From Coniella vitis (taxonomy: Eukaryota; Ascomycota; Sordariomycetes; Diaporthales; Schizoparmaceae): DNA of 64,000 nt. The translations under genes and the position numbers were made by a program. Positions 24,830 to 36,682 of the stretch are shown in pieces; the stretch's first letter is position 1; every line of letters begins with the position of its first letter. The DNA lies in the NCBI GenBank assembly GCA_011317545.1, contig WUJK01000004.1, forward strand, positions 806,001-870,000. Reading direction: 5' to 3'. Below the pieces are notes generated by a model that was not told the DNA's origin, did not search any database, and saw only the letters and a list, made by a program, of their open reading frames with translations.

Positions 24830-26170
24830 ATGGCGCAGACGGATGGCAAAACGGAGCTCAACAGAGCGCATTTCGAGTTGAGTAGCGTCCAGTCCCCCTT
24901 GGCAACATTCGCCACCCATCGTGTTGCCGTCGCCTGGGGCGTGGACCTGAGGCTTTCCCGGGCTGACTTGTGGGGTTGCGTAGCAATGAGGCTGAGAATT
25001 ACGACGCAAAGCACGAGAGAGCCGCGCTGGAGATTGTGCGTCGAGTCCAGGCGAAGCGCAACGTGATTGGGCTTGATTGGATCGAGGACGAGGACGAGGA
25101 CGAGGAATCTGAAGCTGAAGCTGAAGCTGAATCTGAAGCTGATTCTGATCATGATGGTGCCGCCGACCAAGAAGAGCAGCAGCGGCAGCAGCAGCGGTCT
25201 GCAAATTCTAGCAAGCAGCCTTCGCGTTCTGTCCGAGTCTTGGACTATGCCTGCGGCACAGGCGCAATGTCGAGGGTACGTACTTGCTGCTTTGCCCTGG
25301 ACCGACAAAGTCGGAGCTCAGGACCGCAAGAGGCTGTAGAGAGAGAAAGAGAGCCCTACGGAAGCTTTTTGAGAGAGGTGTCCATCTACGGCAATCCAAG
25401 GAAAGGTCACACTCACTGATTTGGCATACTTGCAAACAGGCTTTCGCACCGTACACGACACAATGCATGGGCATCGACCTCTCCGAGAAGATGGTCCAAG
25501 TCTACAATGCTCGCGCCCGCAACCAGGTTAGTTCTCTGTTCTATCCTTTTTTTTCCCTCCCCCCCCAGTGTCCAGCATGATAGGTGCTCAGAGTCCGAGG
25601 CACTAACGCCACACCATCTTGCACCACCAACAGGGGCTCAGTGAGGACGAAATGTCTGCATATCACGGTAACCTGTGCGTCCCCGAGGACCCCGACCCAG
25701 TGGCCTTCCGGGACCCTGCTCGCTTCTTTGGCTTTGACATGGCCATTGTTGGCCTGGGCTTCCACCACTTTGACGATCCGCAGCTTGCTGCTTCGCGGCT
25801 CGTAGCGCGCCTTAGGCCTGGCGGTGTGCTCGTTATTATCGATTTTCTGCCGCATGAGCCGGTTCCAGCAGGCACCCCTAAGGACGAGAACAGTGTTCAT
25901 AGCCAGCCTACTCGTCATCATCATCAGCATCATCATCACCACCACCATGGGGCCCCAGCCCAAGGACACGAGAAATATGGACATGGACATGGACCCGGCC
26001 ATGCCGCGCACACAGTCACCCACCACGGCTTCAGCGAGGAGCACATTACTCGCATATTTGCCCTTGCCGGCGCAGGCAAGGACTTTGCCATCGACAAGCT
26101 GGGCCAAGTCACCATGGGAACACACGTCGGGAAGAGAGCACTGTTCATGGCCAGGGGAACCAAGGCATAA
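24830..26170 (+). CDS. Class I SAM-dependent methyltransferase
   Basis: Four exons: 24830-24876, 24984-25275, 25440-25526 and 25634-26170, giving 320 residues; all junctions keep frame. Motif I is VLDYACGTGA at about 101-110, an acidic post-motif reads CMGIDLSEKM at about 122-131, and a motif III-like RPGGVLVIIDF lies near 203-213, the pattern of type 11 (UbiE-like) methyltransferases. The enzyme should transfer a methyl group from S-adenosylmethionine; the acceptor cannot be told. The start follows from N-terminal homology-like MAQTDGKTELNRAHF read into DNEAENYDAKHE only after splicing at GA|GTTGAGT. Two low-complexity insertions stand out: an acidic Glu/Asp/Ala then Gln-rich stretch at about 50-90, and a His/Gly-rich stretch at about 237-273. 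No signal peptide or membrane segment is visible. It has no close neighbours. Confidence 0.9.
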
Positions 26171-27351
26171 TGCGAGAAGTTCTGCATCTCTGGCCTCTAT
26201 TCTCATCACGCTATTCCCCCTCGATGAATTTCTTTTGGGGGTACTTCCTTTTTTGAAGCGGAACGAATCGCCGGGGGGGGGTGGCTGGGTGGATTAAACG
26301 CCATATATCTACATGTATTGCACGTCTCGATCAAGCTATCTGTTCGGGACTTTTGGCATAATCAACCGACTTGGCTCTCGCTCTGCCATTAATCCATACA
26401 CACCCCAGAGTCTGGAACAGTTTCCCACAGGCCAACACTCAGTGTAAGCGAGACTCGGGACTGTTTACGGTCTGGTCACTTGGGTGGTGCAAGGACTTTT
26501 GGTGATCCGGAAGCCACTGCATCCGTCTGTCCATGTACAGCGAATTAGCTTGCCTCTTTTCGTTTCTTTTTTTTCTTTCCCTTGAGTTGTTTAGTTCTTT
26601 AGTAAAGATTATATTCGAATCTTGGGATAGCTTGCGTCACATTCCCTTGTGGAAACGACACGTTGCGCTTCGACAGTTTTCCATGTGAAAGTCCTGCATT
26701 TTGAGGACGGCAATCGCATCCATCCATGATGCCCTGGTTGCCCAAGAGAGTCGGACAGAATCTACGGCAGCTCAGATGTCTTTGAGGAGGCGTTCGATGG
26801 CCGGATGCCCAGTCATCGTATCGTAGCAAATCCACCGTAGAACACCCGGCTTCGGGTTTTGAAAACAAAAACTTACTGTCCTCTCCCATGAAGAAAAGAT
26901 TTGCCCTCCATATTTTGGAGGTGCTGCGGCGGAAACAAAAAGGAAAAGACCGCAACGGCGCGTCTACAAGGGCCGATCACGGACCGCTATACGCGTTTCT
27001 TCTTGGGAGGTCTCTAGCATAATTACTACTGTTCTGGTTCTATTGCCCGTTACCTGTTTACGCTGCTGCCGTGGAGACTGAAAGTGTTCACTTTACTATT
27101 GAGCATTATTTGAGGAACAGCCGCTTGGTACGTTTCAAGCTCTTGAGGTGAAGAAGCAGCAGCAGTAGCACCAGGAGCAAATACACAAATTCGAACCATC
27201 CACGCTTCCAGTTGCCCATGACACCTGGCCAGATCTTTTTTTTTTTGGCCCGATCATATGCTCGAGTAAACCTCCAGGAAAGACCCCCACTCCTTTATCA
27301 AAACAACCCATACGCCGCAGACCAAAATCAGCACGGAAGCGGCGTCATTTT

Positions 27352-27369
27352 GGGGGGGGGGGGGGGGGG
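27352..27369. repeat. 18-G homopolymer
   Basis: Eighteen consecutive G residues, non-coding. Such a run could form a G-quadruplex and is also prone to sequencing error. Confidence 0.9.
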
Positions 27370-28157
27370 AGCGCAAAAGAAGCCAGAACATGGAATGTCC
27401 TATCCCGATGCGAGTTCTGGCGCCCTCATTTGCCACCTGTTCTCACGACTCTGGGTTGATTGAGAGCTTTTGTATGTCAAATGTGCCTTGCTGGCCTCGT
27501 TTCTCCAAGAACCACAACACCCGTTGCGTAGATACCATCAACACGGAACCCCGTGATGACCCGATGCGTGCCCGCAGCGGTCGGCCCTTTATCCCGCGTA
27601 CTCGATCAGACACCCTGTCAAAAGATGCCGCGCGATGGCTCTTCTGACGGCTGCTGTTGTGCGCTATCGTCAGACGCTAACGTCGTTTGGTGGACGGCCT
27701 GGGTTTGGCGAGGTAGATGCAACACTGTGTACTTGGATGCTCGGAAAGACCATCTCAGTGGTATGTACCCCAGTGACTGTGTACTTGGAGTACCTCTGTG
27801 CGTCGTACTTTCTCTCTACTGAACTTTGCCGCTTGTGCTCAGGCGACTGTTCTCATAATGGGCTGGGGCTGGGACTTTGCCGCATGAGAAGCCGAGAGAG
27901 CGAAGGAGCAGGACGGAAGGATGGTCAATATGACGAGGCTTTCGAAGGCACTTGCTTCGAAAACCTCGTAGCTATGGCCAAAGTACACCCGACGCTTTCA
28001 ACGTACATTCTTTGAGGAAAGGTATGAAGTAGTTACAGGCTCATATCATAGGGCTTCCGTCATTGTCAATGCAGATAGATGCGCACAAACAAGTTCGCTA
28101 TATATCTCCCACCTTGCCTTGAAGAGACGCAGACCACAGCACAGGAAAGGATTCTCA

Positions 28158-28184
28158 CAACAACAACAACAACAACAACAACAA
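28158..28184. repeat. (CAA)9 microsatellite
   Basis: Nine perfect CAA units. Non-coding. Confidence 0.95.
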
Positions 28185-29262
28185 GACACGTGGCGAGATC
28201 GTCTTCATCTGGAATATCTAGACAAGCACTGGTATCACAGCACAACCGCCATCTGCAAATCACCACGATAATAATCCCTTCACCCAATCCGTCCTGGAAG
28301 ACAAGCAAGGCCAAAGTTCTCTGATACATACACGCCCTGTTCTCCAGATGTATCTCAGGGTATTCGCTACTTGTGATGGCAAAACCATTCTAGCCACCCT
28401 CGTGTGCTTTACTGGGGATCAAGATGCCATCTCGCATCGGGAAAGACGCGTCGGGACTATCCGTGCCCCCAACAAACTATCAATATGATGACTCTCCGCC
28501 TCAGATGACCGCCAGGACTGTCCAAAAGCTAGTCAGCCTCACCAGCCCCTGACTGGAAGCGGTGAAATTCAAGAATTGCCGCCAAGTCGACTCACGATCT
28601 ATCATCATCCACTGCTTCTTGTTGGCCAAGCCCTATCTCCCAGTGGTTGAAGAACGGACGGATTTGGATGGAACAAGGTTTGCTCCTCGCATCTACCCTG
28701 GGGAGTGCGCCTCCTGCCTTTATCCTGTACCTTCGGCTCTGAGATTGAAGATTTTTTCTTTTTCCCTACCCACGATGTCTTTGTAAGATTATCTTGCAGT
28801 TTGGCTGCCAGTCGAGCCACGTACGTCGTTGTGCAATCTCCTCTCTTCTCGCTGGACACGGGGGCATATGCGTCTTTTCCGAGGAGCTGACCAAATTCCT
28901 ACCATAGTGATCACCTCATTATCCCAAAGATGCGGTTCGGAAAGTCATAGATATTGTACTTCCAGAGGCCAGACCATCGCCTTCCTCCGCAGCTTCGAAG
29001 AAATAAAACAGTTCACGACGGCTGCTGTTCTGAACCACTTTCACGACTTGCCCCCTCGATAGTACCCATGCGTCCAGAGTCTCTCCGTCGTATACGTTGG
29101 TGTATGGTGCTTTATCTACTCTATCCAAGTGGCTCAAAAGGTCTAGTTAAATGGGGAGTTCTGATTAGAGATGACCAGCACGAGCGTCCAAACCGTCAAG
29201 CCCCTTATGCACAGCACAAGATGGGAGAGTAATGGCTATATAACCTCGATTATCAATCATCC

Positions 29263-29279
29263 AAAAAAAAAAAAAAAAA
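29263..29279. repeat. 17-A homopolymer
   Basis: Seventeen consecutive A residues in A/T-rich intergenic sequence. Confidence 0.9.
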
Positions 29280-30632
29280 TACAGCATCTAAAAAGTCCCT
29301 TCTCACGGGAATACTCTGTGCAAGTGAACAGGCCCCAGAATCACCATGCGCAGGGGATGTTTTACAATCGTGCCGACTCTGCCGAAAATCAAAAGACACC
29401 CAGACAGACCTTATTCATCACTTAGTACAAATAAATAGATTTCTTTTTTTTTTTTTCTTCCCCTCCCTTTTTTTCTTTCTCTTCTCCTCTCTCCGTAGAG
29501 GCGACATAGACATAGATGGTCTACACGCAACGTGCCACACCTAAAAGAACTACAGATTCCCCCCCCCCCAACTTCATATGATGAAGGATTTTGTTGCGTT
29601 CTTCTCGCAAGGGATATATAAAATAAAATGGAAATAATACTATAAACCATCAATTGAACTTGAATTTTTTATACCATCCCGAGACACCCAAGCACGGGGT
29701 TTCAATCTTCTTCTACACTCCGTAAGGTCAAGTGCCCCGGTCGGTCTCTTTTCAAATCAATCAAGCAATATCTGTTCGTACGCCACCGCCCTCTTCCCGG
29801 GGGGGGCTCAGGGACAGACTGTACCACCTGCCCGGTACAAGAATAATATACAAATGGCAAGCAGCGAAAGAACAAGCAGTCCAAGCTTTTCCTTTTGTAA
29901 AATAAATAAAATAAAGAAAGCAAAAAAGAAAAAGAAGGAAAAAGAAAAAAAGGCAGAAGGAGGTATTGCGAGCAAACCTATAATCTGAAGCAAAGCTCAA
30001 GAGCACTTGAGGGCCTGGTGCGCCGAATTCTTGTTGCATGTACTAATACATCTTCAAGTTCGTAAATATGTCGTGTCGAATTTTATGAGTTCGTTTGGTA
30101 TGTAGTTGTTTAGAAACATTTCATTGGTTGAACAGTATCTGTCAGTGACCGTCTTCTCCACTATACACAATGCCCAATGCTGTCCGCTCAGGCTTTGCTT
30201 TATATATGAGCACTAGGATCATACAGATTCTCTCTGTAACTTTTGCTTTCCAAAGAATCTTGTTTCTCAAAGTTGTGGTATGCAAAATATCATGACCGCC
30301 CAACCCCCTGATTCCTCCCCATAACATTTTACAGCATCTCAGAAAAAGAAAAATAGACCCCACGCATTCCAGCAAGACACCATAGGCAGTCGAGGTATAG
30401 ACAAATGAAAAACAGGTCATGAATTTTTCCCTCCGTCAAAAAAAGAACCGCGCGTTGATGATGCCTTCAACAAAGGAGAACATAATAGCCAACCGAATGT
30501 CCAACTTAGACGCCAACGGCACCCAGGCAGAATGCTTTGAATGTAAATGCCCCCTATGCCACGCTTAACCGAGAAAAAAGAAGAAAAGAAAATCACCAAA
30601 ATTGCTCCTCTCATCCAAGACAAGCAGCAAAC

Positions 30633-32486
30633 TCAACGTCTGTCATCCAAATCCTGCACTTGCTCTGGCGTGCTTGCTCGGCTCGCTTCAATAGGGACTT
30701 CTTCCCTAAAGCTCAGCTGACCGGTGCTGGGATCGCTCTCCAACACAAAACAGCGCTCTGCAAAGATGCCTCGGTCGTTGAGGCTCCTCCAGGCTTCGCT
30801 TAGCCGGCGAACCATGACGCGCTTCCACCCACCCACATTGATAGTAATGCTCCGCCATGCTGGGCCTCCGACTGCGTGTCTAGTAGAAACTAGAAATTGC
30901 AGCGTTGACATGGAAACCTCGTAGTCTCGGTCTCCCTGCCCCTCAAAAGTTGTTTCGTAGGGTCGAATGACGGTCTGGACGTGCAGAGTGAGGGTGTGCA
31001 GGGCTGGAAAACAGCATATAGCCCGCAAGAAGACTGGTGGGTCTGTGTAGACAGTGTCCATGTCCAACTCCAAGATTTGTAGATGCCGCATGTGCTGGGA
31101 TAGGAGCAAGACGTCGTTGTGGTACAAGGTTGGGCACCGTCGATCTTCTTCACCAAAGCCAGTGTGGTCGCGCAGTCGAAGCGATGTCAAGGAGTGCGCA
31201 TGGCTCAACAGGGCATCCACAGGAAATTGTGTCATGTGCACAGTTATGAAAAGCGTGGACAGCGCGCGCACATAATTCTTGATCAAAATGTGCAGTGCAG
31301 CAGTTGCCTCTTGTCGAAGGTCCGGCAAGTGGGCGCTGAAGTCCTCACAATGGAGGGTACGTAGACCCGCAAGGTCCATAAAGTTGACCGACGACATGAA
31401 GTTGAAAATGGGCACAGAGACGAGTTCCAGTCTGGTGATGCGACTAAAGTCCCAGTGCCGTGCAACTTCTTCAGGGCTGTGTCGCCAGTCGTAGGAGCGG
31501 AGGCTTAACTCACACAAGGGCGGAAGTCTCTCCGTCCCTTCAAAGGTAAATTGCGTGCCCTGCCCCCGATCCTCAAAGTGCAACGTCTCCAGACGCCGTG
31601 CTGCTAGAAGGAGCTGCTTGAGGGAGTTCAGTCGAGTCACCAGGGGCGGCGTCGGATGAGGCATCTTTAGAGAGACGAGAAGGGGAACTGGGATGGCGCG
31701 GAGGTAGAGATTGTATGGTTCACCCTCGAAGCTGAGGAGAGGAAGGTTTTCGACATAAAGCCGGGTGTTGTGGTGTCGCGTCTGCTCTGGGTTAAGGATA
31801 TCCCATGGCACCCAGTAATTCCCGGAACGAAGTGATCGGTCTACATAACGCCACCTGAAATCCAGCAAACTCGAGGTTAATGGCGGCCAGTCAAAAGCCC
31901 AAGTGCCAGTTCCCAGCAACGACATACCTTACAGTGGACAATCTATGTATCCTTTCCAAAAAAGCCTTTGTCCTCCCTGGGTTGAGATCGCTCCGCACAG
32001 TGACATGGTTGGCGTGGGCGTAGATTTGTTGGAGAGCTCTTGGAAACCCACGTTCAGAGTCGGGACTGAGTATACGATCGGTTAGGACGAGTTGTCTGTA
32101 TACAATTGGCACAGCCAAGTGGTCGAATTGCGAAGAAACCAGACGAGCGGTGGCCAGGTTTCGAGCATCGAGTTCTCGAAGCTGCATGGTCCAATGTCAG
32201 CAACCCAGCCCGACTGGTTGAAGTTTTTGGCTAACCAAGCGCCTACACTACCAATTAGGTAGCAGCGATCAAGCCTAGAATTATTGTCACTCACCTGCTC
32301 CAAAATCAAGGTCAGGAGCTCCGTGCTCAAGTCGTTCATAGACCATCTTCCATGTCCTTGTAGCCGCCGTACTGGCTGACAAGACAAGGACTGGCCGTAG
32401 TTAGGTGCGATATCTGACATTCGCTCCGCCGCCTCAAGGAAGCATACCGTCGGGTCCCTGGGGATGGGACAGAGAAGGGAAGACAT
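30633..32486 (-). CDS. F-box-like domain protein
   Basis: Three exons on the minus strand: 32486-32295, 32181-31928 and 31854-30633, giving 555 residues. Donors are GTGAGT and GTATGT, acceptors TGCAG and TTCAG, and all joins keep frame. After the first splice the stretch from about 50 to 95 reads MNDLSTELLTLILEQ then LRELDARNLATARLVS, followed by FDHLAVPIVYRQLVL, a typical fungal F-box pattern (LPxELLxxILExL with a downstream LxxxRLVxxxF). The long C-terminal part has leucine-rich spacing (for example LCELSLRSYDW and ITRLELVSVPIF) but no clean repeat array. F-box proteins recruit substrates to SCF ubiquitin ligases through Skp1; the substrate is unknown. An upstream in-frame ATG at 32513 would add nine residues, and ATGs at codons 23 and 50 are also possible starts. 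Confidence 0.8.
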
Positions 32487-33534
32487 GGCGAGGCTTGCGC
32501 GCCACAAGAGCAAAGGCCTCGACTTTTATTTTCAATGAGTTGAGATTGCGTCTGGTTTGATACCGGAGCAAAAAAAGGTCAGGACCAATCCACACACCCA
32601 GTCGAGCCAGACTAGGCCACAACCGTCACTGTACTGAAGTGAGGGCGTGGCTGGTGGTAGCAGCAGAGCAGCAGCAGCAAGCGGTTCAGTGTAAGTATTG
32701 CTGAAAGCACGCCCAAATGCGCGGCTCGCTTATTAGTGTGGTGGCTCTGGGACTATGCTCCTTTAGGAGAAAGTCACGAAGTTGAGCCCACGGGCCCAAG
32801 GTGGGTAGGACGGAGAGTGGGCCCCAATGCCGGGTACCGAGGGGTGTCGGGGACGAAACCAGATTGCTGGATCCTGAGGGTCACGGTAGAAGAGCCACTG
32901 TGCAACAACCGAGCCAACCAGGAAGCGCCAGTGTAGCAGACTTTTGGCGGGGCCAGCGTGGAGGCAGCAAGTCACGAAGACGACGGGTTGGAGCGTCGTA
33001 CAACGTCGAAGCTGCAGTGTTACTCTGGAGATACACTTTGTAGATGCAGCAGCTGGCAAGTCCCGCGGATCAGTGATGGCTGGAAGTATGGGTATTTTGC
33101 GACGATCGACCACGAGGATGCGCGGAAAGAGGTGGCTGTGCCAAGGAGACGGTGATCTCTGCATGCACTGCACGCTCGTCAGCTGCGTGGGACGATAGTG
33201 CGCAGGACGCAGGGAGCGGATTTGGCTTTCTTCTGCAAGGTATGTCAGAATTGGGATAGGCACAGGGAGCTGCCTCATGATCTCGGATATCGAATGAGGT
33301 TATCTCGGCATCTCTAAGTGGCCGAGGGACGAGCTGGCGAGGAAAGGAGCTTCCAAGCCGCCGACTAGCTTACCAAGGACAAGAACACCTAATGCCACCA
33401 CGCGAGAGCCACAGCCGTGAGGCCAACAGTGACTGTGCCAAGCACAGGGGCGAGTTGCCAGTGGGAAGTTTGGAGGCCGTAGTGACGAGGCAACCTTGCC
33501 AGCTTGATAGGAGGCTGTCGACAGTGTATTACGG

Positions 33535-33557
33535 GGCGGCGGCGGCGGCGGCGGCGG
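33535..33557. repeat. (GGC)n microsatellite
   Basis: About seven GGC units upstream of the F-box gene. Non-coding. Confidence 0.85.
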
Positions 33558-36556
33558 AGGGACCGGAACCGGGAACGGGAACAGGAACGAAGACGGAGGC
33601 CGGCGAATGCGGTGACCTTGCAGCGGTAGATGTTTGGTCAGGTACACAGCATTTGCAGCCAACGAGTGAAAGGATTGGCCTGGCCTGCGTAGAATTGACT
33701 GATGGTTTCTCTTCTTGTCGGATTCGCAGAGGCGCGTCGCAACCTTGGACAGCGCAGTCGAGGGCGGAGGGAGTGTACTTCGGACGGAGGAAGGAGCGAG
33801 CAAAGAAGTCCTGCTTGCCTTGAACTGGAAGCTGCCTGGCTGCTTGGCTGCTTCCTGCTCTACAGGAAAGCGCGCGCTGTACTGAGGTACCTACCCGTCG
33901 GCGGAGGTACACTTGGGTGCCTTGAAGCGCGGCGCAGGATGTCGCAACACATGCCGGAAAAGGAAACCGTACGCACGTACTATGCAGAGAATGGATATGA
34001 AGAAAAGACAAAGAAGCAAAAATAGAATTAAGAAAGAGCAATACGCCCAACGTGTCGAAGGCTCGGGCAGCAGTCCAAATGGGGTTATAGAAGCCGCTGA
34101 TGAAGAGGAAGCCAAGACGAAAGACTGCTGTCCAAGGCGCAAATGACGGCTTCGTGGTCAAGCAGAGTGTGCGCTGGGCAAATCAGGGCCACAAAACAAC
34201 ATCAACTACTACCGAGGTAGCGGCTGCAGCACCGCACGAGAAGCACGCACATCCCGGCTTGTCTCGGGGCTGGGCTGGGCTGGATAATGCCTGCTTGGCC
34301 AGTGAGGACAGCAATGTGCACGGGAAACGCGAACCCGAAATAGACATACGCCAATCGGCACATGGCACGCATTGATCAAGCCCAGCAGCGCTGTACTATA
34401 GTACATGGTACGGAGAGGCCTTGTTGATGGTTTGCTTCTCGGACGGGTGCGCCATGTCGGGGTTCGCTGGCCCATGCGCTTGGCTGCAGCATCGACGCTG
34501 CTCAAAAGAATGGGCCCCTGCTGAGACACGGCTCCAGCCACCAAGACCCTGCACAGCACCTAGAAAACCCTGACCCATGGAGTTCACCCACACATGTGCC
34601 AAAAGACGCGATTGGAGGTCGTCGAGAGGGCACACAGCCAGACAAAAATCGAAAGCAATGGAGAAGATGGGGGAGGCCAAGGCAAAGGGGGAATTGCTCG
34701 CAACCACGTGAGGAAAATGTCTTGCTCACCTCCTTCCCCTCATAGCACGGTCAGTCAGTCAGTCAGCGAGTTGCGAGGGAGGACAGAATTGGCACCACAA
34801 GCCAAATCCATGGATCTGTGGCATTGCGATTGGGCTTCGCAAGTATCGCCCAAAGAGGGAAACGAACCATGTGGGGCCGGGGCAGCTCCACAAATCTTAG
34901 CCTCATCTCATCCCAGAGTGCGCTGGCCCCTGCACCCCTGCAAGTCTGTTAGCGGGCTTCCATCATGGCGGACAGAACAATCCTCACCAAGCTCACCTTT
35001 CGTACTATGGTCCCTTCCCCCAATCGCGGGCCGGGATTGACTATGTGGGGCTTGCGTAGTGGGACTGCCCGCTTCGTGGAAAGAAGCCACAGACGACGAC
35101 CTTGTCTGTTCTTCCTGCCTCCCAAGGTGAACAGGGAACGGAGTAGATACTCCGTCTTATCCCCGCCCATGGAATTGGAATTGGAAAGTGCTACAGTATG
35201 TGCGTGCTTGGTAGCACTGCACAACGGCAATCTTGCGCAAATCGACTGCATATTTCATGTACAAGCTTCCAGACGAGCCCAGCTTCTTCATCTCGTTGTC
35301 CAATCGTTATACCCGCCAACACGAGCTGAATTCCCAGCGCAGTCTACCTACAAAAAGCTGCGTGCTGGACTTGCATCCCCGCTAGTTCGCGGAAGACGAC
35401 GATGGAGAGCCAGCACAAGTAAGACCGCAGGACACAGAGGCCAAGTGACGCAAGTGGTGCAAGTTGCGCAAGGGGGCCAACGACTGCAACGGGCGGCGGC
35501 TGCTGTCAAGCCAGGTTCCTGGGTTGCAATGGCTGTGCAAATTCTCCGACTGTGTTTATCAGCCACGCCAGAATCTTTCCTTGTGGCAGAACATTTGGCA
35601 GAACTGGTTCTGGAAGCATGACGGCGCCGCCACTGTGGCGTTGTGGAAGCACGCTGAAGTGGTCGGGCAATGGTACGCAGTGCGTGAGCACATTAAACTG
35701 GGGCCCCTGTTACTTGCCGAAGGTAACCCTGGCGGGACGTTTTCGAGGAAGCCAATAAATGAGCTCAGATGTGGTCCTTTTGACATGCAGCCGACTGGAA
35801 GCGCAATGTGTGGCCTGCTGCCGATAGTGTTGTTTTCCAAGCGATTCTCCCTAATCATGGGCATACTATGTACTGTGGTATCAATACACAGAAAAGGCCT
35901 CTGGAGGACCAAGTTTCTGTTACGTCCAACGGGAACGCACGAGGCTGCAGGGATTTGCATATGCGCCTAGCGTAGCCGACGTAGATCGCTTTTCGAATAC
36001 GCCCGCCGCCAAGCTAACACTCACTACCTCCGAGTAGGCACTATGTATGAAAACAAAGGAACTGATGGCTCATACAAAGTGCAGAGAATTGCTGCCTTTT
36101 ATTACATAGTAAGTCTGCCGGTACTGGGTTGCGCGTTCGATCGCATCAATCTCGATGACTGGTACCAGCATGATCAATTCATGTTGCTCATGTTGCTCGA
36201 GCATGACCAAAAGCAATCCGTTTCCGGGCCTGCTCACCGCTGTAGCCTCGATGCAACAATATGCGACACAAGCCTCTCGCTGGACCGGACTGGGCGACCT
36301 GCAATGTCTGGATCGCAAGGGTTTGCCAAACCGCGATGCTGGACAACGCAGCGGTTGTCGCCTATCCTGAAGGATCCCACGGTCGATGTAAACCACGCGG
36401 CGATTGCCGTGCAAGGAAGTGGCCATCGGTGCAGGGCACAGAAAGTATACATGCATGCAGCAGGGCCGCTCTGGAAGCTAAACGATTCACATTGGTGAAC
36501 CGGACCTAGAAACAATGGAGAGGGCGCGAAAGTGTGTCTGATAGGGAAGGCGTGGG

Positions 36557-36682
36557 ATACTACTATGTATATGTAGTATGTATCTGGAAGGAGCCGTCAA
36601 CAACAGAACTAGCGCGGCGCAAAAAGCCGTTTACCATGTACATAATAGTAGCTATTACATAGTACTATGCACATAGTATGAC
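36557..36682. repeat. Cluster of palindromic ACATAGTA motifs
   Basis: Within 126 bp there are an imperfect palindrome centred near 36570 (ACTACTATGTATATGTAGT), then TACATAATAGTA, then TTACATAGTACTATG followed by CACATAGTATG. These are variants of the motif seen at 14651 and 45642. The arms could fold into hairpins. Confidence 0.8.

Larger units (their letters stand above)
26171..30632. other. Intergenic, no supported gene
   Basis: Lies between the 3' ends of the methyltransferase gene and the F-box gene, so it must contain both 3' flanks. Open frames reach at most about 126 codons (27635-28015 plus) and none is recognisable. It holds an 18-G run, a (CAA)9 repeat, a 17-A run and several T-rich tracts. 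Confidence 0.5.

Noticed and set aside
33529..34161. 210-codon minus-strand frame
   Set aside because: Ends in alanine and proline from a GGC repeat; no domain; probably chance.
34965..35621. 218-codon plus-strand frame
   Set aside because: No domain, and part of it is a short degenerate CAAGT-type repeat; not supported as a gene.
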